NCBI GenBank assembly: GCA_022559845.1
Contig: CM040117.1
Span: forward strand, 78,591,731 to 78,655,730
DNA length: 64,000 bases
Direction of reading: 5' to 3'
Source of the DNA: Amorphophallus konjac
Taxonomy: Eukaryota > Streptophyta > Magnoliopsida > Alismatales > Araceae
Shown here: piece after piece, positions 22,374 through 34,719 of the stretch
Numbering within the stretch: position 1 is the first letter of the stretch
How the letters are laid out: the number at the start of each line of letters is the position of its first letter
Made by a program: the position numbers and the translations under genes
The notes under the pieces: generated by a model
What the model saw: only the letters and a program-made list of their open reading frames with translations
Told to the model about the DNA's origin: nothing
Databases searched by the model: none

Positions 22374-24164
22374 TGATAACTTCATATTTTTACATATTAT
22401 TTTTATATGCTTGGGAGATAATTCTAAATAAAATTGTTGATTATGTGTAAAAATGTTCATAAAAATATTTTTTTATTAATATGTGAGTTTTCATGGAAAA
22501 TGATAATTATTGAAGAATAATTTGTAAATAATAATCATAAACTTGAGTGCATATATCGTGAATAAGATTTGCATTAATCTTCTATGTATTAAGGGCCTTA
22601 AATATCTGATGCTTTTATTCTCGTTGCAGGGCAAAGGCTGGAAATTGATGCATGGGTGCTCGTTAGTTACATGAAGGAAGGTAACACGGAGGGGTCAAAG
22701 GCTTGCATGCATGAAACACATGCATGGTGGTAGAGGGCTTCCTTCACGTAGATGGCTACAGGTGGGTTGCATGAGGCACATAAGAAGGTCATTACGTGCA
22801 TGGCATGCAATGACGGTGTGCAGCGAACGTGACAAGATGGCCACTTGCATGCGGAAGATGGGTTAGCCACACGGGTGGCGTTTACGTCAAAAGCAATTGG
22901 ATTCCCGCGTGCATGGCGTCGACGAGATAAGGTAGATGCAGCGAAGGTTGCGGAGGCAGTTCGCTCCGTGTGCGGTGTTTGCAGCAGTGTGAACGGTGGG
23001 TGAAGCAAGATTGCGATAGGTGCCTACGTGGAGACTAACAAGAGAAGGTGAGGACGGGAGTTCCATTCGCCAGCGAGGCCTCAGTGGATGCAGTCAAGGG
23101 GGCGATGGCGAAGATAGCGGAGGCCATCCGCTCAGTGTGTAGTGGCGCGGGAAGTTCGCTCGTGGGTTCCGTTCGCATCCAACTGTATGCGGAGCTGATG
23201 ACGTGAGGAGCTATGGGTGATACCGGTGGTGGCATGAGAAGCGGAAGCGATCCTGTGGGAGGTTTTGGGTTGCCTAGCTCCCTATAAAAGGGATCCGCAA
23301 AGACGAGATAGAGGGGGTTTTTTTTCCTTTGGTTTTAGTTTGGAGGTTCAGACGTCTTTCGAAGGTTTTCTGTTCGCTCCGTGCGTTGCGAGGTTCCTCG
23401 GCTGGGTAGTGCAGCGTCCGCCTGTCTCTCATAGAGTTCCCTTGCTGCCACGGCTCTGTTAGCGGCATCCCCTGGGTGCTGTCCGTGGCAGCCAGCTGGG
23501 CCTCTTCTGCTGCACGTGTGGCATCCGCGACGGAGAGAGGGAGAGTGCAGCAGAAGCCCGCCGTTTTGGCCGCGAGCTTCCTCTGCTCTGGCGAGCTTCC
23601 TCAGCCGCGTGTGGTATCCGTGATGTGAAGAGAAGGGGTGGCGGCGAGCTGAGCTTCCGTGCTGCATATTTTGTTTATTTTTCTTCTCCTACTTTCATTA
23701 TTATTTTCACGTCGTTCCTTTTAGTTTCTTTCCTTGTCTATTTCTCTTTGTAGTTTAACTTAATTAGTCATTGATCATAGTTGTCTTAGATTAGATGAAC
23801 ACATTGTAAGCACGTTCTTTCGTTAATATACGTGTTTTGTTTATTCATCTTCATCTCTCACTCTTCCTGTTCTCTAAACGTGGTGTTTTGATGTCTTCCT
23901 TGTACTTAGTTAATTTAATTTGTGTCTTAGTTTCTTAAGTTCGTTCACCTAGGTTAATTAACTTTAATTTATCAACTTTTATTTTAGTGTCCATTTGCCA
24001 TTAATTTTTTAATTATAAAAAACTCAAGATTTTCTATCTTAAAATCTAAATTTCTCCGTGGATTCGACTTGGTCTCACCGCTTAACTATTTCCTTTTAAT
24101 TAATTTGTGGGTCGATAATTAATTTTGGTAGTGGGCGTATTAACGGCATGCGTTTTTCCTATCA
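22374..24164 (+). repeat. 5' LTR of Athila element
   Basis: 1791 bp, TG...CA. TATA box TATAAAA at 23283-23289 in CTCCCTATAAAAGGGATCC. The LTR shows visible divergence from the 3' copy, clustered in its first 120 bases and scattered elsewhere. Confidence 0.95.
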
Positions 24165-24169
24165 ATTTT

Positions 24170-24188
24170 TGACGCCGTTGTCGGGGAA
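24170..24188 (+). other. Primer-binding site of Athila element
   Basis: TGACGCCGTTGTCGGGGAA starts 5 bases after the LTR. Athila elements typically carry TGGCGCCGTTGCCGGGGA, complementary to tRNA-Asp. The two differences are both transitions. Confidence 0.8.
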
Positions 24189-24859
24189 GTTTATGATTTT
24201 TAGGTTGTCAATCTTTTGTTTTTGTACATAAATTGACACTAATAATTTCTCTTTTTTTATTTTTGCAGGAAAAATAAAAAAAATTAGAGGTATGTCTTTT
24301 TTCCCCTTAGTCTTTTAATCTAGTCATTTATTTGAAAAAAAAAGAACGAGGGAATGCTTTTCAAGTAAGTACTCACACTTTCCCTCCTTCATTTGATTTT
24401 ATTTTCTCCATTTTTTTCATATCTTGTGGTTAGATAGGTTCATAATTTTTTTTCCATTTGGACTTTAATAAAAATCTTCATCTCAAGATTAGCAACCACA
24501 TTTCCATATTTTAGGTCATGCATCATATATGTTAGAATTCATTTTGTTATTAAATTTTTTGAATGCATTACTGAAGATTGCGGGGGCAAGGTGAGTTCTT
24601 CTAAATTTTTTCTTAATCACATGTCATGCATTTTTACATAAAAACCCCTTGTTTGAATTTGTGGTGTTGCATTTCATCTTAAATTATCTTAAGGGCAAAA
24701 CCCATAATCACATAAGGTGGGGATTTGATCACCCTTCCTTAGCCCACAAACCACAACTCCGCATTTTGCATTTCCTAAGCCTAATAAAATCCAGTAGACA
24801 TTGGCCCTAGGGTTCACATTGAGATTTGGGTTCACTTAGGCCCATTATCAATTCAGAAA

Positions 24860-25210
24860 CTGGTGTCTAGGAAAGAGATCCAATGGCAAACGCCTTAAGC
24901 GGGATTGTGGTTACTTAATTAGGACCCTACGTAAGTAGGGGGAGCCTCCCACAACCCCACCTCTTACCTGGCTGGTGGAAGAATTTGATAGTGGACTTGG
25001 GCTGGATTTAAGTTGATTTGTGAGAAAGCTAACATTGAGGCCACTTAGGGGTTAGAACCTAAGGGAACTTGTGTTTGCATCACTATCTAAAGTTGGTGTC
25101 TAGGCGAGAGGTTAAAAGGCTACGCCTAAGTGGATTCATGGTTCATTAATTAATTAGGAGCTTACGAAAGTAAAGGGAACCTCCCACGATCCTACCTCTT
25201 ACCTGGCCAA
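24860..25210 (+). repeat. Duplicated segment in Athila leader
   Basis: Two diverged copies about 230 bp apart, each carrying GGTGTCTAGG, a TACG(T/A)AAGTA motif, and CCTCCCAC...CCTACCTCTTACCTGGC. They lie in the long untranslated leader between PBS and gag. No function is evident. Confidence 0.6.
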
Positions 25211-25373
25211 CTTGAAGGTCAGTGTGTGCAAGATTACAATTGAACTTTGGGGAATTCTCACTATTTGTGCTTTTTAAGTCCAAGGAGCCCTAGGTCTTGT
25301 AGGTTAATTTGTTGAACAAGTGTTTCCAAAAAATAAAAAATAAAATAAAAATAAAACAAAATTAATTAATTTC

Positions 25374-27020
25374 TTGGGGTTCATGCAAGGTAGAATATCC
25401 CAACTTCCACATTTAATTGAACCTATCCAAGAAATTGAGAGAGTGATCCACCAAGCCCAAAATCCCATTCAACAAATGGCTAATCAAGGTGAATTGCCCA
25501 AACAGATGAAGGAATACTTTATTCCTTCTAACTATCAACCTTCCACATGTATCCATCTTCCGGAAGTGCCAGCGACCCAATATGAGATAAAATCTAGCAC
25601 TATCCAAATGCTCCCTTCATTCCATGGGCTTACAACTGAAGACCCATATAAACACCTAGATGAGTTTCTAGAGATATGTTCCACTGTGAAAATTCAGAAT
25701 TTCACAGATGATGCCCTGAGGCTAACTCTCTTCCCGTTTTCTTTGAAAGACAAAGCCAAATATCGGTTAAGGACATTAGGAAGACCCATTCGATCATGGG
25801 AGAAAATGCAAAAAGAATTTTTGAAAAAATTCTATCCTATAGGTCAGACCAACACAATGAGAAGAGCCATCACGGGTTTTGCTCAAACCCCCGGGAAATT
25901 GATCCATGAGTCTTGGGAGAGAATGAAGGAGTTGTTGAGAAAATGCCCACATCATGGGCTATCAAAATGGCAAATTGTGCAAGCTTTCTATGAGGGATTG
26001 ACTGAACCTTACAGGCAAATGGTTGATGCTTCTTCTGGAGGTGCTTTTATGAGTAAAAGTGAAGAAGAAGCTTATGCTCTCTTTGAAATGTTGAGTGAGA
26101 ACTCCATCAATCATGCTTCTCTTTCTTCATATGAAAGGTCAGTAGGGCCATCTAGGAAAGCTGGGATATATGAGGTAAAAGATAGGGGAGAATTCGAGCC
26201 TAGATTAGATGTGAATGCCTTGGCTCAAAAATTGGAGAAAGTTGACCTGTTAAAGCAACAAGTTGGCGAGCTCATTAAATCAAATAAACAAACTTTCAAT
26301 GCCCAATCACAACCATCTTTTCACTCTCGCCAAGGTCAGGTCCATGAAGCTTGTGTACTATGTGAGAGCCCAGCCCATCAGGTGGACGAATGTCCCGTGG
26401 CGGCTCAATTACCCCCTGCTATCCAAGAGCAAGTCTATGCAGCCCAAGGACTCTCAAAGCCTAACAATGACCCATTTTCAAACACATACAATCCGGGTTG
26501 GAGAAATCACCCGAACTTCTCTTGGAAACCTCAATAGACTCAAAACTACCAACCGAAGCCCCAACCTCAAGGCCATTTTCAAAATCAAACTTTTCACAAG
26601 GGCCAATTGTCACAACAATTATCAAGTCATTCTCAATCTCCTTATGCCCAACCTTCATTTGTTCAGCCCGCATATGGGAAATCTTCATATCCTCCACCAG
26701 TCTACCAACCACCTACCCTACCTCCGCCAGTGGCCCAAAACGATGATAGAATCAATCAATTACAACAGCTCATTTTGACCCAAAATCAATCTTTCCAAGC
26801 CCAAATGGCGGACATGAAAGCCCAAATTGGCCAACTCTTGGAAACCAATGTGAGGAGAGATCTAGGTCAACTTCCAAGCCAATCCATGCCCAATCCTCAA
26901 AATTATCCTCCAGGCTTTCAACAGCAGCCCCTCCCACCTACTCCTCAAGGGCAATTTCAACAAGGCCCAAATCCTCCAAAGGGCCCCAATTTGAGAATGC
27001 CAAGGCCATCTCAGCCTTAA
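25374..27020 (+). pseudogene. gag: Athila gag (one in-frame stop, then frameshift)
   Basis: This is the retroelement structural protein that would form virus-like particles and bind its RNA. The frame is open for 387 codons to TAG at 26535-26537, then continues in the same frame to TAA at 27018-27020, 548 codons in all. The gag core lies at about residues 85-245 (LFPFSLKDKAKYRL, WEKMQKEFLKKFYP). A CCHC knuckle (C327, C330, H335, C340) precedes YNPGWRNHPNFSW, an Athila hallmark. The TAG replaces a residue in a Gln-rich run, so CAG-to-TAG is the simplest origin. After ~26995 one base is missing relative to the following frame, so gag and protease are out of register. The first ATG is residue 4 (25383); no better upstream ATG is seen. 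Confidence 0.85.
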
Positions 27021-27904
27021 GAAGTGGTAAAATTCTGTCAGATCCTTATCAGACCCATGAATCCAATCAAGCATCATCCAGTCAAGCCCAAGAAGAAGAA
27101 GAATCCATTGCCATCCCCATAGTGGATAGTGAGGGAGTCAATAAAGACAAAGGAAAGACAGGAATTGATGAATCACCTGAAACATACCAGCCCAAGATTC
27201 CCTTCCCCACTGCCTTGGAAGCTAGAAAAGAAAAGAAAAAGAAGAACATTCAAGCTGAAAATGAAGAATTGATGAAGTTGTTCAAACAAGTCCATATGAA
27301 TATTCCTCTTCTAGATGCAATCGAACATGTGCCTACATGTGCCAAATTTCTCAAAAAAATGTGCACTCAAAAGAGGGAACCAAAGACAAATCCAAAAAGA
27401 ATTCTATTGTCTGAAGATGTAAGTGATGTCTTATTGAACCAACTCCCTCAGAAGATGAAGGATCCTGGTGCCCCACTCATATCTTGTGTCATTGGGCGGG
27501 TCACCTTTGAAAAGGCTTTGTTGGATTTGGGAGCGAGTGTGAATCTTCTTCCGACATCTGTGTACCAAAAGTTTTGGATGGGAGAACTTAAATCAACCCC
27601 TGTCATTCTCCAATTGGCTGATCGATCTGTTAGGACACCTAGAGGGTTGGTAGAGGATGTCCTTGTCAAGATAGACACATGCTATTTTCTTGTTGACTTC
27701 TTAATCCTTGACATAGATTCTAAGTCAGACTTGGCCCAAAGCCCAATTATATTGGGCCGACCCTTCTTAGCCACGACCAATGCCAACATCAACTGTAAGT
27801 CTGGGCTTATGGATATCTCTTTTGGAGATCAAAAGATAACACTCAATGTCTTCAAAGCCTCTAAACACATGAGGGCGAGGAAGATTGTTATACCATTGAT
27901 CTGA
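27021..27904 (+). pseudogene. pro: Athila protease region
   Basis: The frame joins gag by a one-base shift near 26995 and is open to TGA at 27902-27904. A Lys/Glu-rich linker precedes the aspartic protease. The catalytic signature is DLGASVNLLP at about 27525-27554, the usual Athila form of the D-T/L-G motif, with LILDIDSKSDLAQSPIILGRPFL as the flap-to-second-motif region. Here I quote the motif only to show that both ends of the retropepsin fold are present. After 27890 the frame shifts: the next stretch (27905-28104) reads as the PR-RT linker in another register, with TAA at 28076. Confidence 0.8.
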
Positions 27905-28104
27905 TAGATGAGATGGTAGAGACTGACCCTCCCTTGACCCAACTTAAAAATTTTGACATGGCTGAAGACAAAGAGCCCATTTTAGAGGTCCATGCTCTTG
28001 AACCCACCGCACCTTGGCCCACTAAGCTTGAACATTTGTCTGATTTGAAACATGAACCTTCAATTCCCTCCATCTAAGCCCCACCACAGCTAGACTTAAA
28101 GCCC

Positions 28105-29309
28105 TTGCCGGATTCTTTGAAATATGTCTTCTTAGGGCCTGAGAGGACTTTACCTATCATTATAGCATCTAATTTGACATCCACTCAGGAGAACCAACTG
28201 ATTGATGTCCTCAAAAGCCATAAGGAAGCCATAGGTTGGTCAGTGGCTGATCTTAAGGGAATATGTCCATCAGTGTACATGCATCACATTCATTTGGAGG
28301 ATAATGCAAAGCCGACTAGGGAGATGCAAAGAAGACTGAACCCTCACATGAAAGAAGTGGTTAAGAAGGAGGTGGTTAAGTGGCTTGATGCGGGAATCAT
28401 ATATCCAATTTATGATAGTCAATGGATAAGTCCAACTCAAGTAGTGCCTAAGAAAGCTGGGCTCACTGTGGTGAGCAATGACAAAGGGGAGTTAGTACCC
28501 ACTAGATTACCCACAGGGTGGAGGGTATGCATAGACTACAGAAAATTGAATGTTGCCACTAAGAAAGACCATTTTCCTCTACCCTTCATTGACCAAATCT
28601 TGGAGAAACTAGCTGGCCAAAGATATTTCTATTTTTTGGATGATTATTCAGGATATAACCAAGTGGCCATTTACCCAGGGGATCAAGAAAATACCACATT
28701 CACATGTCCTTATGGGACATTTGCATTTAGGAGAATGCCCTTTAGGTTGTGTAATGCTGCAGCCACTTTTTAGAGATACATGATGGCCATTTCTCGGATA
28801 TGGTGGGGGACTTCTTGGAAATTTTTATGGATGATTTCTCAGTTTTTGGAGATTCTTTTGAAGCATTCCTGGATAATCTTACAAGGATTCTTGAGAGATG
28901 CATAGAAAAGAGGTTGATTCTGAGCTGGGAGAAGAGTCACTTTATGGTGAAAGAGGGCATAGTCTTGGGCCACATAGTTTTTAATCGGGGTATAGAGGTT
29001 GATAAGGCAAAAATCAACCTCATCTCCAATCTTCCTCCACCCACCTCAATTAAGCAATTTCAATCTTTCCTTGGCCACGCCGGCTTCTATCGCCGGTTAA
29101 TCCAAAATTTTTCTCAAATTGCCCGACCTTTAACCCTCCTCCTAGCTAAAGATGTCCCTTTCCATCTTGATGAACCATGTTTAGAGGCTTTCAATGTTTT
29201 GAAGGAGGCCCTGACCAAAACTCCAATTCTTCAGCCACCTAATTGGTCTCTGCCCTTTGAGATCATGTGTGATGCATCCGATTTTGTTATAGGTGCAGTT
29301 TTGGGGTAG
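28105..29309 (+). pseudogene. RT: Athila reverse transcriptase, broken
   Basis: RNA-dependent DNA polymerase domain. Fingers and palm motifs are clear: GWRVCIDYRKLN, DHFPLPFIDQILEKLAG, FLDDYSGYNQ, TFTCPYGTFAFRRMPF and the catalytic FMDDFSVFG (about 28826-28852). The conserved MPFG motif reads MPFR. TAG at 28771-28773 falls where Gln is usual (TFQR), and one further base is lost just after, so the frame resumes at 28800. Another TAG (29307-29309) follows IGAVLG, again at an expected Gln. The part after 28800 contains the connection and start of RNase H (IMCDASD). Confidence 0.9.
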
Positions 29310-29327
29310 AGGATTGATAAGCGCCCA

Positions 29328-29810
29328 GTGGTGATTTACTATGCTAGCCGCACACTTGGCGATGCTCAACTGAATTACACCACCATGGAAAAGGAACTCT
29401 TGGATGTGATGTTTGCCCTTGAAAAAATCAGATCATACCTATTAGGGTCTAAGGTCATCATCTACTCTGATCACTCAGCCTTGAGATACCTAATGTCTAA
29501 GAAAGAAGCCATGCCCCGTTTGATTAGATGGATCTTACTCCTACAAGAATTTGACATTGAAATTTGGGATAAAAAAGGGTCTGAGAATGTGGTGGCTGAT
29601 CATCTTTCTAGGATTCCTGTGCAAGAAAATGAGCCCATGAGAGACTATTTTCCGGATGAACAACTCTTGTCCATTAACCACATCAAATCTCCTTGGTATG
29701 CTGATATTGTTAATTATCTGGCAGTTAGATTGACCCCTGAAGGTTGGTCTAAGAATGAGAAGGATAGATTCTTTGCTCAGATAAGACATTACTTTTGGGA
29801 GGACCCATAA
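29328..29810 (+). pseudogene. RH: Athila RNase H
   Basis: It would degrade the RNA strand of the RNA-DNA hybrid during reverse transcription. It carries YTTMEKELLDVMFALEK (catalytic Glu), IIYSDHSALRYLMSK (Asp) and ENVVADHLSRI (final Asp), a complete gypsy RNase H. It is in the same frame as the upstream RT piece and ends at TAA 29808-29810 (WEDP then stop), just before the integrase zinc-binding region. Confidence 0.88.
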
Positions 29811-30981
29811 TTGTTCCATATCTGTGCTGATAATGTCATTCGAAGGTGTGTTCCTGAAAATGAGCATCAAAGCATTCTCACTTCTGCCATACTCTCGATT
29901 GTGGGGGACATTTTTCTGGAAAGAAAACTGCTGCAAAAGTCCTCCAGAGTGGTTTTTATTGGCCCACTCTCTTTAGAGATGCCCATGCTTTTAGTCAATC
30001 TTGTCCAAAATGTCAAACTATAGGGAATATCTCTCGAAGAAACATGATGCCCCTAAACCCTATCCTGGTGGTAGAGATTTTTGATGTTTAGGGAATTGAT
30101 TTCATGGGACCATTCCCACCATCTTATGGGCATGAGTACATTCTAGTGGCTGTTGATTATGTTTCAAAATGGATTGAAGTTGTAGCAACTAGAACCAATG
30201 ACCACAAAGTGGTCATGAAATTTGTGCAAAAGAACATTTTCTCTAGGTTTTGATTCCCTAGGGCCATAATTAGTGATGGGGTAGCCACTTTACCAACTAC
30301 CAATTCAAAAGCTTGCTGAAAAAGTATGGGATCACCCATAAAGTGGCCACACCATATCATCCCCAAACTAGAAGGCAGGTGAAAGTTTCCAATCCAGAAA
30401 TCAAAAACATTTTGCAAAAGACGGTGAGGACTGATAGGAAGGATTGGGCTGAGAGATTGAATGATGCATTATGGGCCTACACAACGGCCTATAAGACCCC
30501 TATTGGAATGTCACCTTTTAGATTGATCTATGGAAAAGCCTGCCACCTTCTAGTGGAGCTGGAACACAAGGCTTATTGGGCGATTAAGCAATTTAATTTG
30601 GATTTGGCCCAAGCTAGAACACACAGGGCCTTGCAATTAAGTGTGCTAGATGAGCTCCGTAAGGAATCTTATGAGAATTCTATAATTTATAAGGCTAGGA
30701 TGAAAGATTTCCATGACAGACACATTGCAAGGAAACCATTCGAACCTAATCAAAAAGCCTGGTTATTCAACTCTAAATTGAAACTTTTTTCTGGGAAGCT
30801 CAGATCCAGATGGGATGGGCCATACATTGTGGTTAATGTATTTCCCCATGGTGCTGTTGAAATCCTTGATCCTAAAAGTGGGAATACATTTAAAGTCAAT
30901 GGGCAAAGACTTAAACCCTACATTGAGGGGCTCTCAAATGAAATGATTGAGGACACAATTGATTTGTCTAATACTCATTGA
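29811..30981 (+). pseudogene. INT: Athila integrase, broken; catalytic Glu replaced
   Basis: It would insert the cDNA into the genome. The HHCC zinc region ends in SCPKCQTIGNISRR, in a frame shifted from 29811. The core has [13 protein letters not shown] (first Asp) and IISDG (second Asp). In the segment where the third catalytic residue is expected (usually QVEVSN) the sequence reads QVKVSN, so Glu appears replaced by Lys, a G-to-A change. TAG at 30089 is where Trp is usual (before GIDF), and TGA interrupts SRF...PRAI near 30250. A frameshift after ISDG moves the rest to 30313-30981 (222 codons), which includes the C-terminal GPYIV and LKPYIEG region. The product is certainly inactive. Confidence 0.87.
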
Positions 30982-32086
30982 ACTCTCATGCGTCTAGCTG
31001 AAGACGTTAAATTTAGCGCTTGTTGGGAGGCAACCAAATATTTTTCTCAATTATTATTGAGTCATTTTTTTTTGCTTCTTTTTTGTAGGAGGCTGCAATA
31101 ACCCATCTATGGAGGCACCTCCCTCTTGCCCAGGTTGTACCTTTCCCTCTCAATACATTCCCATCTATATTGTTCTAGTTTTCTATATTGATCATGCCAT
31201 TGAGGACAATGCCACTTAAGTTGGGGGGGAAATATTTTTAATCTTCAAAAAAAAAATTCAAAACCTAAAAAAATTCTCAAAAAATTTCTTGGCTGACACT
31301 CCTAACCAAGTGCTTCATGCTCATATTTCATGATAAGAAACTTGTCAAAATGATAAGGCTTAGAATATCCACTCGTGACAGCAGTAAGTTAAGGAGTGAA
31401 TTAGTTGGTTATGTTTTTAGCATCTTCCTCGGAATACACTCAGATTTTTGAACTCCCACACATTTGCACACTAATGACAATAATGGGTATTAAACATAAG
31501 GATGATGAGATTTTTGCTTAATACTTAGGCGATGATTGATAATTCTGCCTAGTCATTGAAGATCAATCGTGAGGAAAAAGCTACCTGCCTACAAATAAGT
31601 GCAAAGCACCAAAAAAAAATCATGGAAAATACTCCTAATCTTAATAACCGGGCCTGCTTCTCCTAAGACAAGAGTTGAGGTTCGCATCAAACGGTGAAGG
31701 AATGTGCAGCACCATGAAGAAAAAAATTGATGAAAAAAATGATGATGAAATTAAGCAGAGTGAAGCTACCTGTAATTCGAGAGTCTGATTTGAAATATGT
31801 ACGTAGAATTAGAAATCATCGTTAAGTAATAGATAGAAGGCTCATGCATCCGGCTGATTGATGTCCACTAATCAAATTAGAACACCTGTACACAAAGAGA
31901 TACAAAAATTGTGAGTGTAACCTGAGGAATTGTCTAAATACATGGATTGACGAAGTTTATTCCTGACATATATTGCTTAAACTTGTAGTATTCTATAGTT
32001 TAAATCGTGGTGCTCACATTCTTGTCATGAAATGTGATTTATGAACTCTTGTTAGTCTTAAATTTATAATTGTTTGCATTGCTAAG
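30982..32086 (+). other. Athila 3' noncoding region
   Basis: About 1.1 kb with no ORF. It includes GAGGACAATGCCACTTAAGT followed by TTGGGGGGGAAA (31218-31232), a purine tract nearly identical to the one before the 3' LTR (AAGTTGGGGGGTG, 38635-38647). No env-like frame is found. The minus-strand element starts at 32087 after TSD CTAAG. Confidence 0.7.
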
Positions 32087-34291
32087 TGATGCGGGACGGA
32101 CACGCGACTCGACTCCAATTGGATATGCGACCCTTGGACTCTAAGCAAGCTCGCGATCGCCCCTAACGAGGGAAGCGTACGGACGTGCACGGTTGAGAAA
32201 CCGGCAGTGAGCTAGGGTGGTCAACTCATAAATTCGTACCCGGATCGGGTCACGGGACGGTCTCTCTCTCTCTCGCAGCAGCAGTGAAATAAATATATCG
32301 AGCTAATGGTTCTAACACATGCTCTCTAGCAGCGGCATATACAAGCATATACAAGAATAGCAGATGCCGAGTAATGGAGCGAACACGATACCTCCACGCA
32401 CCTGGCGTGGGGAAGACGATCCCGGCCGATCTCGTACTCCCGGAACAATAAATTACATAAATTACAGCAATGACTTTACTGCCCACTCCACGCAGGGAGG
32501 TAAAGGGTGACACAATGGGACCGGGGAGTAGCGGGTTCGGGTTGACGGGCGGCTTCTTGTGTAGCTTCGGCGGCACACGTACTCACGATCGTGGGACCCA
32601 CGTGCTGGTCAGTGGGGCCATGTGGGCCCGGAGTGGCACCGCTGTGACGAGGACGTCCGGAGGGGCGCTCCCTAGGAAGGGGGCGCGCTGGTTCGGCAGT
32701 CGGAGGCCGGGCGGGTCCAATCTTCACTCGTCGGAGTTGCTGCCCACAGATCTGAACTGCTGTTTCAGACCCGCGCGTCATAACGAAATCCACCTCTGCG
32801 GTCACTCCCAACGTCGGATCGACGCTCAAGAGGTACCTTTGGAAAGCTAAAACAAAATCCTTCGATCTATGGTCAGAGAGAAAAAATTGGCTATCTCAGA
32901 TCTGGCCTTGACAGAATTTCCAAGCTGCTGGTTGACAGGATCCGAAATCTTAGGACAGAAGGGCCTTTTCCTGAGAGTTGGCGTTGACCGCATTGTAGAC
33001 CTCCGATTCAGCTGTTAAGCTCTGCATAAAAGTGGTAGAGGCCGAAGAGAGGAAAACGGGAATAATTTGTATGAAAGGTTTGGTGGAGATTTAGTTGAGG
33101 AAAAGTATTTTGTAGTACCGGGTGGTCGGATCTGGACAGCAGAGATAGAACAGAAGTTGGGATCTGAAGTGAATTTTTAGAAAATGTGAACGAGATTCTA
33201 AATTCACAAAAAATTTGTGGATGGTGGGGGTGGTGGACAAAACCTCCAATAAATTTGGAGATTTAAACAAAAATCAAGAATGGGGTCGAAAGGGGGAAAC
33301 TCAGAGTGGCTGTAATACTGGACAGACTGGAGATAGAACTGGTGGATTGGGAGGCACGAAAATGGAAAAATTTAAAAAGGGGGCTACAATTTTTTTCAAT
33401 TTGTCTGGGATGTGGTGATGACCTCTAAAACTGACCTTGAAAATCTCAGCTTCAGAAGATATAGGAGTTGGCAGCTAAAATTCTCAGAGTAACACTCTAT
33501 CCAGTAAATAGAACCTTGGACAACACTTCGAAAGCGGCTTCGCGGCGGCTCGATGGCGGCACGAACGGTGGCGGCGGCAGCAGAGATAGAATCTAGAGGT
33601 AGAGGGGCTAAGATAGACGGGGTCTACATCCTGAAGATTGGAGGAAGAAGGGAGAAACTAGAGGGAGAGAGGGGAGGGGCACACCAAGCTCCTTGCACAC
33701 TCAAATTTTTTCTTCTCATTAATTCATACAAAATGTGGAAATACAAGTATTTATATAAAATGGAAAATGACTCAAAATGCCCTCAGATCTTGGGTTGGAA
33801 GGGGCACTAAGGGGATAGGAGAAAGTACTTCTCCCATGTGGTCAAAACACATTACACATAATCTATTCAAACTTACCTAACTTAGCCTAATAAGGACAAA
33901 GAAGGGGGCGCCCCCTTCATGGGCCTATCTTGGGCCAAGTTGGTCCAAGGCCACCCAAAGGCCATTCACAAGCCCATGATAGCCTATAGGCCTTCCATCC
34001 TAGGTGGCCCATGAGAAGGAGAAGCCCAATTGGGCCTTAAGTGATTTAAAGGTCCATTAGGAAGCCTAATGGTCCAATATGAACTAACCCCTTAATGGAC
34101 CTAATGGAAGAAACCTAGTAATGGACTCTTCATGGAATGTGGCCCAATGGCTTAGTAAAAGCATTACAAAGGAGTCCAAATGAAAAAAAAAATCAAAAAC
34201 CACACAATTACAAGCCAATACAACCCATAAGACACACTAATACAAGCCAATACACACTAATACAACCCATTAGCCTTTGATGCCCCCATCA
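32087..34291 (-). repeat. 3' LTR of nested non-autonomous element
   Basis: 2205 bp, the same length as its partner, with scattered substitutions. A minus-strand TATA-like TATATAAATA lies near 33746-33757 in TTTTATATAAATACTTG. A 126-codon + frame (32470-32850) recurs in the partner LTR but is antisense to the element and is not considered a gene. Confidence 0.93.
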
Positions 34292-34719
34292 ATTCTCCCC
34301 GGGTGGGAGGAACTCGACCCCATCGAGTAAGGGGTGCTGCTGCTCGAATAACTCCGACGAATCTGTCACCGTACCAAGTAGCGCGAGTACGCTCCACTCC
34401 AAGTGATAGTCACCTGCTCATTCCGTATATACTCGATATGCGCATGCTGCTACGGGAAGAGGCTAGAGGTGGAACACTCCGGGTGGGGTCACTCTCAAGG
34501 GGAGGAGGCGACTCGAAGACTCACTAGGAATCATCGCTGGGTCCCTGTAGGTGACTAAATCCGGGGCATAGATGTAGAGCTGATCCCAAAGTCTAACAAG
34601 TCTCGTACTTGAAAGGGACTAACAACGCGAGCATACAAACCAACTCGACTCAATGTATGCACAGACACACGACAGACAAATGAAACAAAGACTTACAAAG
34701 ACCCTAAACAAACCTAATG

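Noticed and set aside
32470..32850. Conserved 126-residue ORF present twice (also 36793-37173)
   Set aside because: The two are copies of the same LTR, antisense to the element, and the related solo LTR at 59958 does not keep the frame.
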